DNA of 11,736 nt from Candidatus Aminicenantota bacterium (GCA_027365515.1 DAHXMK010000124.1:1-11736), one strand, 5' to 3'. Positions 1 through 6,351 are shown, counted from the first letter of the stretch. Numbers and translations are program-made. The notes: generated from the sequence alone by a model not told the origin.

Positions 1-2
1 GC

Positions 3-647
3 GGCGGCGCAAAGAGGCCCCGCCACGTTCCTCCTCCCGAGCCGATGAGGGGAAACTTCCAGGAGGGAATGGCCTCATGGTACGGCAAGGAATTCAACGG
101 CAGGCCGACCGCCAGCGGTGAAACCTTCGATATGTACGCCCTGACCGCCGCCCACCGGACTCTCCCTCTGGGAACAACCATCCGCGTGACCAATTTGGAC
201 AACGGCCAAGAAGCCACGATAACGGTCAACGACAGAGGCCCCTTCGTCAAGGGACGGATTCTCGACTGCTCCTACGGCGCGGCTAAGGCCCTCGGGTACG
301 CCGGCGCCGGGCTGGCGCGCGTCCGCATCGAAGTCGTGAAGGAAGGCAAGGAACGGATCAGGTACGCGGCGCCGCCAGGAGAGCTTCTGGTTGCGGGGAG
401 CAACCCGAACAAGCCGGTTCTTGACGGCACCTTCACGGTTCAAGTGGGCGCTTTCGCGGTGGAAGCGAATGCTCTAAGGCTTCGCGACAAGCTTGAGAAG
501 CAGTTTGGAGAGGCTTACGTCATCCGCTTCCGCGAATTCTACCGCGTCCGAACCGGCCATCTCGCCAACGAGGAGGCCGCCGAGGCGCTCCAGATGCGCT
601 TGAAGGAAGCGGGCCTGGGCGAAGGCTTCATCACCAGAAACGACTAA
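3..647 (+). CDS. rlpA: RlpA-family septal ring lytic transglycosylase / SPOR protein, 5' end outside window
   Basis: RlpA proteins are outer-membrane or periplasmic proteins; characterised members cleave denuded peptidoglycan strands at the division septum. The visible part has the double-psi beta-barrel domain at about 66-345, with the family motifs MASWYG, TASGE, ALTAAHRTLPLGT, VTNLDNG and NDRGPFVKGRILD; the last Asp is the expected catalytic acid. A C-terminal SPOR domain (about 430-640, beginning FTVQVGAF) binds septal glycan. The reading frame is open to the left edge (codons from base 3), and an ATG at 45 would begin inside the mature domain without a signal peptide. The signal peptide or lipobox is therefore expected upstream, and the gene is called partial. 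The methyltransferase gene follows after 9 bp, suggesting co-transcription. Family assignment is confident; catalytic activity of this member is inferred. Confidence 0.93.
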   Translation, partial: GGAKRPRHVPPPEPMRGNFQEGMASWYGKEFNGRPTASGETFDMYALTAAHRTLPLGTTIRVTNLDNGQEATITVNDRGPFVKGRILDCSYGAAKALGYAGAGLARVRIEVVKEGKERIRYAAPPGELLVAGSNPNKPVLDGTFTVQVGAFAVEANALRLRDKLEKQFGEAYVIRFREFYRVRTGHLANEEAAEALQMRLKEAGLGEGFITRND

Positions 648-656
648 CCCCGGACA

Positions 657-1352
657 ATGGCGACGACCCGATTCCAGTTTGAAAGGACGAAGGCCTTAAG
701 GCTCGCCGCCTACAGGATGGGGCGGCTTTCCTCGAGGCGGCGGATCCTTGAAATAGGTTCGGGAGATGGAGCGGTCGCGGAGGAGATCGCCGCGCGCACC
801 GGAAGAAGAACATGGGGGCTAGACATCGCTCTTCCGCGAAGCCGCCGCGAGGGAGTCGCCTTCACGAGAGGTGATGCGGCGGCTCTTCCATTCAAGGACG
901 GCTCTTTCGATGCCGTGGCTTTCCACTTCGTCCTTTTGTGGCTTCGAGACCCGCCGCGCGCTCTGAGGGAGGCGAGGCGCCTCCTGTCGAGCGAAGGCGT
1001 CCTGCTGCTCTTGGCGGAGCCGGACATGACGGCGCGAAGGGATGAGCCGGACACGCGGCTCGGCGCGGCGATATGCGACGCGGTCAAGCGCGCGGGCGGC
1101 CACCCGGACGCCGGAAGCCGTACGGCAAAGTGGCTCGAAGAGTCAGGGTTCAGGCCGGAGCTTAGTCGGACGATTAACGACTGGGTCACCATCGAGGAGC
1201 GTGAGGAAACCCTGCTCGAAGTGGAGGAGCTTCTCGAAAAGGGGTATCTCTCCCAAGAAGAAGCGAGCCATATGATCGAGCGGGAGCACAGCGCGCCGGA
1301 GAGAAAAGTTCTCATGCCGATAACTTTCGGCGTCGGCTGGCCCAGCTACTGA
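657..1352 (+). CDS. class I SAM-dependent methyltransferase (Methyltransf_11 type), substrate unknown
   Basis: A 231-aa soluble protein with the Rossmann methyltransferase signature. Motif I ILEIGSGDGAV (residues 30-40) is the glycine-rich SAM loop, the acidic ribose-binding residue is Asp56 in GLDIA, and GDAAALPFKDGSFDAV (about 72-87) is the motif II/III region found in UbiE/Methyltransf_11 proteins. The C-terminal 80 residues are charged and helical with no recognised substrate domain. The start ATG lies 9 bp after the rlpA stop; there is no clear Shine-Dalgarno sequence, so translation may depend on the upstream gene. Nothing in the sequence identifies the methyl acceptor (small molecule, quinone or protein). 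Confidence 0.88.
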   Translation: MATTRFQFERTKALRLAAYRMGRLSSRRRILEIGSGDGAVAEEIAARTGRRTWGLDIALPRSRREGVAFTRGDAAALPFKDGSFDAVAFHFVLLWLRDPPRALREARRLLSSEGVLLLLAEPDMTARRDEPDTRLGAAICDAVKRAGGHPDAGSRTAKWLEESGFRPELSRTINDWVTIEEREETLLEVEELLEKGYLSQEEASHMIEREHSAPERKVLMPITFGVGWPSY

Positions 1353-1380
1353 TCCGGCGCCAGTAATGTTGGTATTTAAG

Positions 1381-1513
1381 CGAAGGGCTCCTTCGAAGTG
1401 GGGATGGGTGAGCAGCGAGGCCGAAGCCCTGGGAACTCATACAAAACCATCCCTCCAGGGTTGGCTTTGCCAAGCCGAGCGCTGAGCGGGAAGGGACCAA
1501 CCACTTCCCGCTC
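1381..1513. ncRNA. candidate structured RNA in a convergent intergenic gap (strand undetermined)
   Basis: The gap between the methyltransferase and the RluA-family gene (1353-1519) has no credible ORF but dense complementarity. A 6-bp hairpin pairs 1381-1386 with 1390-1395. A compound hairpin has P1 GGGATGG/CCATCCC (1401-1407/1447-1453), P2 GTGAG/CTCAT (1408-1412/1436-1440), CAG/CTG (1413-1415/1429-1431) and GGC-CGAA-GCC at the tip (1419-1428). TTGGC-TTT-GCCAA covers 1461-1473. A perfect 10-bp stem pairs 1484-1493 with 1504-1513. Two long-range matches could be pseudoknots or alternative pairings: CCCTGG (1428-1433) with CCAGGG (1455-1460), and GGTTGG (1459-1464) with CCAACC in the last loop (1497-1502). 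No known riboswitch, SRP, 6S or tmRNA signature was recognised and no T-tract follows. It could equally be a dispersed intergenic repeat or complex 3'-end structure. Confidence 0.35.
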
Positions 1514-1519
1514 GGATTA

Positions 1520-2242
1520 CTAGATTTCCGGCGGCGGGATTCCAAGAATTTTCACCACGCGCATGAAATCTTCGGGCGGCGGCGCTTCGAGCGAAAGCGG
1601 CGGCGAGACTTTCGTTTCCGGCAGGCCGAGCCTCCAGGCGTGCAGGAGCGGCCGTCCTGGCTGAAGCTCGCGCCTCTGTTCCGGCGTGACGCCAACGGGG
1701 ATGTGGCGAAGCCGTCCGTAAAAATCGTCGCCTAAAATTGAATGGCCCGCCTCGGCGAGGTGGACGCGTATCTGGTGCGTGCGGCCCGTCTCCGGCACCA
1801 TTTCAAGAAGCAAAGCCACGCTGGTGGCGCCCAAAACTTTGTAGCGCGTCGCGGCGGCTTTTCCTCCAGGGTCAACGCGCATCTTTCGCCTGTCCTTTGG
1901 ATCTGGCCCCAAGGGCCATGAGAAGCGGCCGGCCTCATCGGTGAACCGCCCCCAGGCTAGCGCAAGATAACGGCGGTGGACCGAACCGGATGAAAAGAGC
2001 GAGGAGATTTCTTTGTGGGCGGCCGGCCCGCGCGCCAGAAGCGTCAGCCCCGACGTGCCCGAGTCGAGCCTGTGGACGAGGCTCCAGCCGCTTCCGGCCT
2101 TCGACCGTTCTGAATCGGAGAGTGCCGCCAAAAGCCTCGCCACCGCGCCCTCCTCATCGCGCCGCGACGTGGCGAGGCTGAGGCCGGGCGGCTTTGAAAC
2201 CGCGGCGATTTTTTCTCCCAGGTAGATAAGGACGGCTCTCAT
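1520..2242 (-). CDS. RluA-family pseudouridine synthase, short form without S4 domain
   Basis: A 240-aa enzyme of the RluA/RsuA-like superfamily, which isomerises uridine to pseudouridine in rRNA or tRNA. The catalytic motif HRLDSGTSGL is at residues 57-66, with Asp60 the expected nucleophile. The later family block GRTHQIRVHL is at about 159-168, followed by GHSILGDDFYG. There is no N-terminal S4 RNA-binding domain; the length resembles RluA/TruC-type enzymes rather than RluD. The target position cannot be read from sequence. The ATG at 2242 has only a weak purine stretch upstream. The gene is 78 bp downstream of yjbQ on the same strand and may be the last gene of that transcript. Confidence 0.88.
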   Translation of the reverse strand: MRAVLIYLGEKIAAVSKPPGLSLATSRRDEEGAVARLLAALSDSERSKAGSGWSLVHRLDSGTSGLTLLARGPAAHKEISSLFSSGSVHRRYLALAWGRFTDEAGRFSWPLGPDPKDRRKMRVDPGGKAAATRYKVLGATSVALLLEMVPETGRTHQIRVHLAEAGHSILGDDFYGRLRHIPVGVTPEQRRELQPGRPLLHAWRLGLPETKVSPPLSLEAPPPEDFMRVVKILGIPPPEI

Positions 2243-2320
2243 GTTTTCAGGTTACCACGCTTTTGGCGGCCGAGCGAAAAATGTCGGCGGAGATGCGTCT
2301 TTGCTTTGGCCTGGCCTGGG

Positions 2321-2710
2321 TCAGCCCGCGACGAATGTGAGCCAGAGCGAGCGCTGTCTCGGGCCGTCGAACTCGCAGAAGTAGAGGCCCTGCCACCGCC
2401 CCATTCTCGCCTTGCCCTTCACGACCGGCAGAACGACGCTCGCCCCGATTATCGCCGACTTGATGTGGGCGTCGGAGTTGCCCTCGGCGTGGGCGTAGCC
2501 GCCTTTCAAAGGAACGAGCTTTTCGAGCGTGGCGAGGATATCGGCCTTGACCGTCGGGTCGAAGTTCTCCGTGAGCGTCACTCCGGCGGTCGTGTGGGGG
2601 CAGAGAATGGTCACGATGCCCGTGTTGCCCCATCCCTTGCAGAGACGCTGGACTTCCGCCGTGATGTCCACCATCTCGCACCGCTTCTTTGTGGTAATGG
2701 CCAGTTCCAT
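2321..2710 (-). CDS. yjbQ: YjbQ family protein (UPF0047, secondary thiamine-phosphate synthase type)
   Basis: A 129-aa protein covering the whole YjbQ/UPF0047 family. Diagnostic blocks are CPHTTAGVTLTENFDP (residues 38-53), HAEGNSDAHIKSAIIG (74-89; conserved His and Glu/Asp residues), GRWQGLYFCEFDGPR (104-118) and a C-terminal beta strand. E. coli YjbQ can suppress a thiE defect when overexpressed, hence the family name, but its physiological role is unsettled. The frame is open upstream to 2761, but the start at 2710 is preferred: it is preceded by GGAGGAGG six to seven bases away and matches the family N-terminus. A TAGAAT -10-like hexamer at 2776-2771 (minus strand), without a clear -35, lies in the 133-bp gap after the trmJ-like gene, so the gene may have its own promoter. 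Confidence 0.9.
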   Translation of the reverse strand: MELAITTKKRCEMVDITAEVQRLCKGWGNTGIVTILCPHTTAGVTLTENFDPTVKADILATLEKLVPLKGGYAHAEGNSDAHIKSAIIGASVVLPVVKGKARMGRWQGLYFCEFDGPRQRSLWLTFVAG

Positions 2711-2843
2711 CGCTTCCTCCTCCGCCGCCTGGATTCCAGCACGGTCGCGCATCAATATCAATAAGAACGCATTCTATCCGAAAACCATTCAAAAGGAAAG
2801 GCTGGTCAATGGCGAAGGCGGGACGGCCCTGCCTCTTTCCCGC

Positions 2844-3584
2844 TCACTTTTCGGGCAAGCGGGAGAGGATTCTCGTCCAAAAACTGCGAAATAGTTCGGC
2901 TTCCCGGCGGCTCAGCCCGGCGCGGTGCAGAAGGTGGCGAAGCTCCCTGCCGACGGGTGCTCCGCCCTGCTTGAGAAAGCCGGCCCTGAGCGCCACCTCC
3001 GTCATGGCGCCGGCGGTCTCTTCCACGAAGGCGTGTGAAGCGAGCGCCAGTTCCGGCTCGCTTTCAAGGCCCGCCGTTTCGCGCCCGGCCCTGTAGAAGA
3101 CGTAGCCGATCACCGCCGCGCTCTGCGCCAGGTTGAGGTCTCTGTACGCCGGGTCGGTAGGAATGACGATCACGCCGGAACATAACGCCGCCTCGTCGTT
3201 GGTAAGCCCCGAAGACTCCGAGCCGAAGACCACCGCCCCCGGCGCGTCCGACCTCTTGGCCAGCATGGCCGCCGCCTCCTCGGGGGAAAGCGTACGCATT
3301 CTGGAGACGGGTTGCGGCGATGTGGCGAGGACTACGCCGCAATCGGCGACGGCGGCGGCGAGAGTGCGAAATGTCCGGCCGCGGTCGAGGATATCCGAGG
3401 CGTGCCAGGCCATCCGGCGCGATTCGGTCTCGAAGTAGGGCGCTTCGCCCTGCCTGTCGGAAGCGCGGTGAAGCCTCGGGTCAACGAGGCAAAGGTCCGT
3501 CATGCCGAAGTTTTTCATGGCGCGCGCCACCGAGCCGACGTTGCCCGGAGACCTCGGGCGCACAAGAACGACCCTGGCCGGCAT
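2844..3584 (-). CDS. trmJ: TrmJ-like SpoU/TrmH-family RNA 2'-O-methyltransferase
   Basis: A 246-aa SPOUT-class (trefoil-knot) methyltransferase that uses SAM to methylate a ribose 2'-OH. Motif 1 is VRPRSPGNVGSVARAMKNFG (near residues 8-27, with the Asn and Arg typical of the family), motif 2 is VVFGSESSGLTNDE, and motif 3 is IPTDPAYRDLNLAQSAAVIGY. Length and motif style resemble TrmJ (tRNA Cm32/Um32), but the target nucleotide cannot be proved from sequence. The mltG stop and this start share one base (TGATG at 3586-3582), implying translational coupling. An in-frame TTG one codon upstream is unlikely to be used. The extra C-terminal helical region is also seen in TrmJ proteins. Confidence 0.88.
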   Translation of the reverse strand: MPARVVLVRPRSPGNVGSVARAMKNFGMTDLCLVDPRLHRASDRQGEAPYFETESRRMAWHASDILDRGRTFRTLAAAVADCGVVLATSPQPVSRMRTLSPEEAAAMLAKRSDAPGAVVFGSESSGLTNDEAALCSGVIVIPTDPAYRDLNLAQSAAVIGYVFYRAGRETAGLESEPELALASHAFVEETAGAMTEVALRAGFLKQGGAPVGRELRHLLHRAGLSRREAELFRSFWTRILSRLPEK

Positions 3585-4609
3585 CAATATCTATTCCCGC
3601 TGGAGCGGCCGTTTCTGTAACGCGCGACCGCCCTGTTGTGCTCGTCGAGCGTCGCGGAGAAGGCGTGGGTGCCGTCGTTCTTGGCGACGAAATAGAGGTA
3701 CCTGGAAGCGTCCGGCCGAAGAACGGCTTCAAGCGATGCCTTGCCGGGCGAGCAGATCGGGCCGGGCGGCAGGCCGTTGTGCTGGTAAGTGTTATATGGG
3801 CTCTGGTAGCTCCACTCGCCCCTCGTGAGATGGCCGTCGTAGAGGCCGGAGAGCGACAGCGCGTAAACAACGGTCGGGTCGGATTGGAGCGGCATTCCTA
3901 TCCGCAGGCGGTTCAAGAAGAGGCCGGCGATCAGCGGGCGCTCCGCCGGGACGGCGGTCTCCTTCTCGACTATCGAGGCCAGGGTTACCACGCCGCGCAC
4001 CGTCAACCCCTGAGGGCCGTTCTCGCCGTGGCGTGCCCACCACTCCTTGAAGGCGCGGGCGAGCATCCTGACGATGGCCTGCTCCGAGGTGCCTGGGTCA
4101 ACGAAGTAAGATTCCGGGAAGAGGTAGCCTTCCAGATCGGCGGCCTTGGGGTCCACGTCACTGATGGGCGAGGGGTCTTTCATCGCCTTAAGGAACAACT
4201 CGCTTTTCCCGAGTCCCTCCTCCTCGAAAAGCACCGCCGCTTCGTCAATCCTCAGCCCTTCCGGAAGTGTCAGCCTGGCGTACAGAACGTCGCCGCGCCT
4301 AAGCTTGCTAAGGACCTGCAGCGGCGTCATCGGCTTGTCGAAGAGGTACTTGCCGGCCTTCAGCGTCGAGAGCCTTCCCGAGAACGAGTAGGCGAGCTTC
4401 AAGGAGAGGCGGGAGCGGACGACGCCACGGTCGTAAAGCTCGTCGAGGATTTCTCCGGCGCGTCTGCCCTTGGGAACGTCGAGGATCACCTTGTCGCTGT
4501 AACCCTTGTAGGGAGTGCGGAGGTCGCGCGCCACAAGTCCCGCCGCCACGGCGGCGGCCACGGTCAACAGAAGGGCGAGCGCCCCCAGAATGATCTTCAA
4601 TCTGCTCAT
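3584..4609 (-). CDS. mltG: MltG endolytic transglycosylase (YceG-like)
   Basis: A 341-aa inner-membrane protein that cleaves nascent peptidoglycan glycan strands and is thought to set chain termination. One N-terminal transmembrane segment (about residues 5-27, rich in Leu/Ala/Val) is followed by a periplasmic LysM-like subdomain (about 40-110) and the YceG catalytic domain. The hallmark motif LASIVEKETAV is at about 210-220, with the catalytic Glu in VEKET (Glu215/Glu217), followed by LFLNRLRIGMPLQSDPTVVYAL and SPYNTYQHNGLPPGPICSPG. Length matches the family (about 330-350 aa). The start overlaps the ruvX stop by four bases (ATGA, 4609-4606), and the stop overlaps the trmJ-like start. The ruvX-mltG pairing is familiar in several Gram-negative lineages. 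Confidence 0.95.
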   Translation of the reverse strand: MSRLKIILGALALLLTVAAAVAAGLVARDLRTPYKGYSDKVILDVPKGRRAGEILDELYDRGVVRSRLSLKLAYSFSGRLSTLKAGKYLFDKPMTPLQVLSKLRRGDVLYARLTLPEGLRIDEAAVLFEEEGLGKSELFLKAMKDPSPISDVDPKAADLEGYLFPESYFVDPGTSEQAIVRMLARAFKEWWARHGENGPQGLTVRGVVTLASIVEKETAVPAERPLIAGLFLNRLRIGMPLQSDPTVVYALSLSGLYDGHLTRGEWSYQSPYNTYQHNGLPPGPICSPGKASLEAVLRPDASRYLYFVAKNDGTHAFSATLDEHNRAVARYRNGRSSGNRY

Positions 4610-5031
4610 GGCTTCGACGCCCGGCCGTCCAAGTAGGACTGAAGGAGGAGCGCGGCGGCGACCTGGTCAACCCGCCCCGATTTTTTCCTCGCCCGTTCGC
4701 CGTGTTCGATGAGAATGTCGCGGGCCTCCTTAGTCGAAAGCCGCTCGTCAAGGAAGACAACGTTCACGGCCGGCAGCCTCTCCTTGAGCGAAGCGCCGAG
4801 CTTTCGGGCCTCGGCCGCCGACTCGCCCTCGGTGCCGTCCATGTTGGCGGGAAGCCCTACGACTATCGTCCCGGCCTCCTCCTTGGCGGCAATCGCGGAA
4901 AGCTCCTCCAACAGACGCTTGGGCGAGCTTCCGTCCAGCGTCGGCAGGGGCCTCGCCAGCGTCGCCGTCTCGTCCGAAAGGGCGACCCCGACGCGCCGCC
5001 GCCCCCAATCTATGGCCATCACCCGCCCCAT
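4606..5031 (-). CDS. ruvX: RuvX/YqgF RNase H-fold nuclease (putative Holliday junction resolvase / pre-16S rRNA nuclease)
   Basis: A 141-aa protein typical in length for YqgF. RNase H-fold motifs are present: AIDWGRRRVGVALSD (residues 6-20; Asp8 first metal ligand), IVVGLPANMDGTEG (56-69), FLDERLST (93-100; Asp95/Glu96) and SGRVDQVAAALLLQSYL (118-134; Asp122 last carboxylate). In E. coli the family is linked to 16S rRNA 5'-end maturation and in mycobacteria to Holliday junction cleavage. The start at 5031 has no Shine-Dalgarno sequence. Instead a -10 hexamer ends six bases before the ATG, suggesting a leaderless mRNA. An ATG four codons later is the alternative start. This is the first gene of the ruvX-mltG-trmJ operon. 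Confidence 0.93.
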   Translation of the reverse strand: MGRVMAIDWGRRRVGVALSDETATLARPLPTLDGSSPKRLLEELSAIAAKEEAGTIVVGLPANMDGTEGESAAEARKLGASLKERLPAVNVVFLDERLSTKEARDILIEHGERARKKSGRVDQVAAALLLQSYLDGRASKP

Positions 5032-5037
5032 GGGGCC

Positions 5038-5066
5038 ATTCTACCGGAAACTTGCGGCGCGGCCAA
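5038..5066 (-). promoter_or_regulatory. predicted sigma70-type promoter of ruvX, leaderless geometry
   Basis: Read on the minus strand, TTGGCC (5066-5061) is followed by a 17-bp spacer and TAGAAT (5043-5038; five of six bases match TATAAT). Six bases then separate the -10 from the ruvX ATG, so initiation at the usual distance would fall on or next to the A of the start codon. The -35 is weak (TTG plus C). The same geometry recurs upstream of the Ig-like gene at 6024. Confidence 0.45.
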
Positions 5067-5094
5067 GGAGCATGAGAAAGCACTGAAATCAGGA

Positions 5095-5163
5095 AGTGAG
5101 AATGTGAGAATGTAAGAAAGGCGCTGCGACCTTCTTGCCCTCTTACCTTCTCACTCTCTCACT
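5095..5163. repeat. imperfect inverted repeat built from GTGAGAAT / TCTCACTC octamers
   Basis: The left arm 5096-5116 (two GTGAGAAT units and GTAAG) and the right arm 5142-5162 are complementary at 18 of 21 positions, and the flanking A5095/T5163 also pairs. The right arm continues into an octamer tandem (TCTCACTC, TCTCACTC, TCTCAC) ending at 5170. The 25-bp centre contains no ORF. It lies directly upstream of the ruvX promoter. Function is unknown; it may be a transcript-end structure or a dispersed repeat. Confidence 0.6.
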
Positions 5164-5260
5164 CTCTCACGTCTTTGTTTCAGTGTGGCGGCCCGGGCCT
5201 GTTACCAAAGAGGGGGAAGTTGCATCTTACTTGTCGTCCCAACCCTCCCTCTTCTCCCTC

Positions 5261-5280
5261 CGGGGCCCTTCGGGGCCCCG
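5261..5280. repeat. perfect GC-rich hairpin with TTCG tetraloop (possible terminator)
   Basis: An 8-bp stem CGGGGCCC/GGGCCCCG closes on TTCG, an exceptionally stable tetraloop context. On the plus strand it is followed by CTCCTTTT, a poor offset T-tract, but no plus-strand gene reads into it. On the minus strand the following bases are purine-rich. A terminator role is therefore only possible. Around it, 5171-5399 is gene-free and includes the palindrome GGCCCGGGCC (5190-5199). Confidence 0.4.
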
Positions 5281-5399
5281 CTCCTTTTCCGTGGCTTTGC
5301 TTAGAGCCCTGCCGCGCCCTTCCAGTTGACAAGTGGATAGGTCCGTATGAACTGCAATTTTGAATTTTCAATTCTTAATTTGGAATGGAGGAACGCTCG

Positions 5400-5482
5400 A
5401 ATGTTGAATTCTAAATTTTGAATTGTGGTACTACATCTATCGAATAGAACCTGCCTCAATTCAAAATTAAACATTCAACATT
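5400..5482. repeat. AT-rich inverted repeat in the gene-free region
   Basis: Arms 5400-5428 and 5454-5482 are complementary at 25 of 29 positions and consist of TTGAATT/AATTCAA-type words. The spacer is 25 bp. Further complementary words continue outward (TTTTCAATT near 5366 and AATTGAAAA near 5488), so the palindrome was once larger or has accumulated an insertion. The very low G+C contrasts sharply with the flanks. No ORF or terminator T-tract is linked to it. This kind of AATTCAAAATT-rich repeat is an intergenic element rather than a gene. Confidence 0.6.
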
Positions 5483-5528
5483 AAAAATTGAAAAGGCGCG
5501 AGGAAGGCCCCGATGCCCGAGCAAATCC

Positions 5529-5608
5529 TGCATCCTTCACTTCTAACGTCTCACGTCTAACTTCTCACAATCTTTTCTTCGTGACCTCCGTGCCTTGGTG
5601 GTGAATGC
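5529..5608. repeat. 80-bp dispersed repeat, copy 1 (heptamer tract plus CTTCGTG...GTGGTGA box)
   Basis: The element starts TGCATCCTTCAC and has a run of heptamers TTCTAAC, GTCTCAC, GTCTAAC, TTCTCAC (5541-5568). It ends with CTTCGTG, CCTCCGTG and GTGGTGA (5577-5604). It aligns along its length with 8085-8166 in the same orientation, with scattered substitutions and a small indel. It ends two to three bases before the Ig-like gene's stop codon, so on that transcript it forms the 3' flank. Confidence 0.65.
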
Positions 5609-5610
5609 CC

Positions 5611-6024
5611 TTATTTCGCTTCTTTGGTCCAGAAGGAGAGCTTGAAGCGAACTTCCTCGGTGCCTGAAAGCGGAGCGCCCGAGAGGCTTCTCGCCTTCGA
5701 GTTGATCAGGACCGATATCTGCTTGCCCGGCAGGAGGCTCGGCGGCTTTACCGTAAGGGAATTGCTCTTCTCGTCGTACGTGTAAGAGGTGTTCAGGAAA
5801 GGGTCGCGGAAAAAGCGCAGGTTCTTGTCGGCGTAAGCCATCTCGACCGACTCGCGGTTGAGCGTCTTGGGGTCCATCGCCTCCGAAAAAACGATCACGA
5901 CCGGCGCCGCGGGATCAACGCCGGTGGCCCCCTCCTCGGGCGAACTCTTCACCACCCTGAGCCCGCCCCGCGCCATCCCGAGCAGCGAAAAAACGACGAC
6001 CGCGACCGCCACCAACCGCCGCAT
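5611..6024 (-). CDS. small secreted Ig-like (Big_5) domain protein
   Basis: A 137-aa predicted periplasmic or exported protein. The N-terminus MRRLVAVAVVVFSLLG followed by small residues is a signal peptide. The rest reads as one Big_5 (PF13205-type) domain: the hallmark PEEGATGVDPAAPVVIVFSE, AMDPKTL, a central strand pair, then a Leu-Pro-Gly turn (SLLPGKQISVLIN) and the closing strands. Such domains are structural or adhesive modules usually found in larger proteins; a stand-alone single domain is less usual. The frame is open to 6120, but the start at 6024 gives the signal peptide and sits six bases after a TATAAT box with no Shine-Dalgarno sequence, suggesting a leaderless message. Its function is not known. 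Confidence 0.8.
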   Translation of the reverse strand: MRRLVAVAVVVFSLLGMARGGLRVVKSSPEEGATGVDPAAPVVIVFSEAMDPKTLNRESVEMAYADKNLRFFRDPFLNTSYTYDEKSNSLTVKPPSLLPGKQISVLINSKARSLSGAPLSGTEEVRFKLSFWTKEAK

Positions 6025-6030
6025 GGCCAG

Positions 6031-6059
6031 ATTATAGGCCGCGCCGCGCGGCGGCGCAA
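6031..6059 (-). promoter_or_regulatory. predicted sigma70 promoter of the Ig-like gene, leaderless geometry
   Basis: On the minus strand, TTGCGC (6059-6054), a 17-bp spacer and a perfect TATAAT (6036-6031) are followed by six bases and then the ATG at 6024. Initiation at the standard distance would coincide with the start codon. Its -35 end lies five bases from the -35 of the divergent plus-strand promoter, so the two could compete for polymerase. Confidence 0.55.
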
Positions 6060-6064
6060 ACCAC

Positions 6065-6092
6065 TTGACAAGGCTTCCGGGCGCGCTAGAAT
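6065..6092 (+). promoter_or_regulatory. strong predicted sigma70 promoter driving a small ORF
   Basis: A consensus TTGACA (6065-6070), a 16-bp spacer and TAGAAT (6087-6092; five of six) predict a start near 6099. A GGAGG Shine-Dalgarno sequence (6107-6111) and an ATG at 6120, eight bases later, complete a full set of expression signals. It is the best promoter in the window by eye. Confidence 0.65.
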
Positions 6093-6119
6093 AAGCCCAC
6101 CGTTCTGGAGGCTTCGTCA

Positions 6120-6290
6120 ATGGAGGGGGAAAATATCCGCGTGGCCGCAGGCGCCGTTCTCATGGCGGCGGCGCAAGCTCGCCGTCTTCGAGAAACTCCC
6201 CCCGAAGAGCCACAAGAAGAACGGCGGCAACGGAACCACCGGCGACCAGACCACCCCCAGGCCGCCCGTGAACAAGGCGTGAGGCTGTAG
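6120..6290 (+). pseudogene. small ORF with strong expression signals, probably frameshifted or a truncated gene start
   Basis: From the ATG at 6120 the frame gives 56 codons: it begins MEGENIRVAAGAVLMAAA and then becomes Arg/Glu/Pro-rich and unconvincing. From about 6175 the next frame (stop TGA at 6280-6282) reads with typical codon use as KLAVFEKLPPKSHKKN and a Gly/Thr/Pro-rich tail ending PPVNKA. Skipping one base in the GCGGCGGCGC run near 6165-6174 joins the two. The result is a small protein with a hydrophobic N-terminal helix and a basic, proline-rich tail. It could also be the first codons of a lost larger gene (the N-terminus loosely recalls Nudix proteins) fused by deletion to another gene's tail. 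No family is recognised. Confidence 0.35.
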
Positions 6291-6292
6291 GA

Positions 6293-6308
6293 GGCGTCTC
6301 CAGACGCC
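6293..6308. repeat. short perfect hairpin GGCGTC-TCCA-GACGCC
   Basis: A 6-bp stem with a four-base loop just after the small ORF; the phrase TAGGAGGCGTCTCCAGACGCC looks like an interspersed intergenic hairpin rather than coding sequence. No T-tract follows, so a terminator role is weak. Confidence 0.4.
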
Positions 6309-6316
6309 GATTGCGC

Positions 6317-6351
6317 GTGACTGGTGAGTCGTGAGTAGTGAGCAGTGAAAG
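6317..6351 (+). repeat. tandem heptamer tract (GTGAGNN)
   Basis: Five consecutive 7-bp units: GTGACTG, GTGAGTC, GTGAGTA, GTGAGCA, GTGAAAG. This is the reverse-complement type of the NTCTCAC heptamers at 5541-5568 and 8093-8127. Confidence 0.6.

Noticed and set aside
710..1315. 201-codon minus-strand open frame
   Set aside because: Antisense to the methyltransferase gene; Ser/Arg-rich with no domain.
2247..2792. 181-codon minus-strand open frame
   Set aside because: Runs in another frame through yjbQ, which has the conserved motifs and a strong ribosome binding site.
3320..4636. 438-codon open frame on the plus strand
   Set aside because: It lies antisense to mltG and the trmJ-like gene, is Arg/Gly-rich with no domain, and reflects codon bias of the GC-rich opposite strand.
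6317..6351. CRISPR-like array
   Set aside because: Units are 7 bp in direct tandem with no spacers; no array of 25-40-bp repeats exists anywhere in the window.
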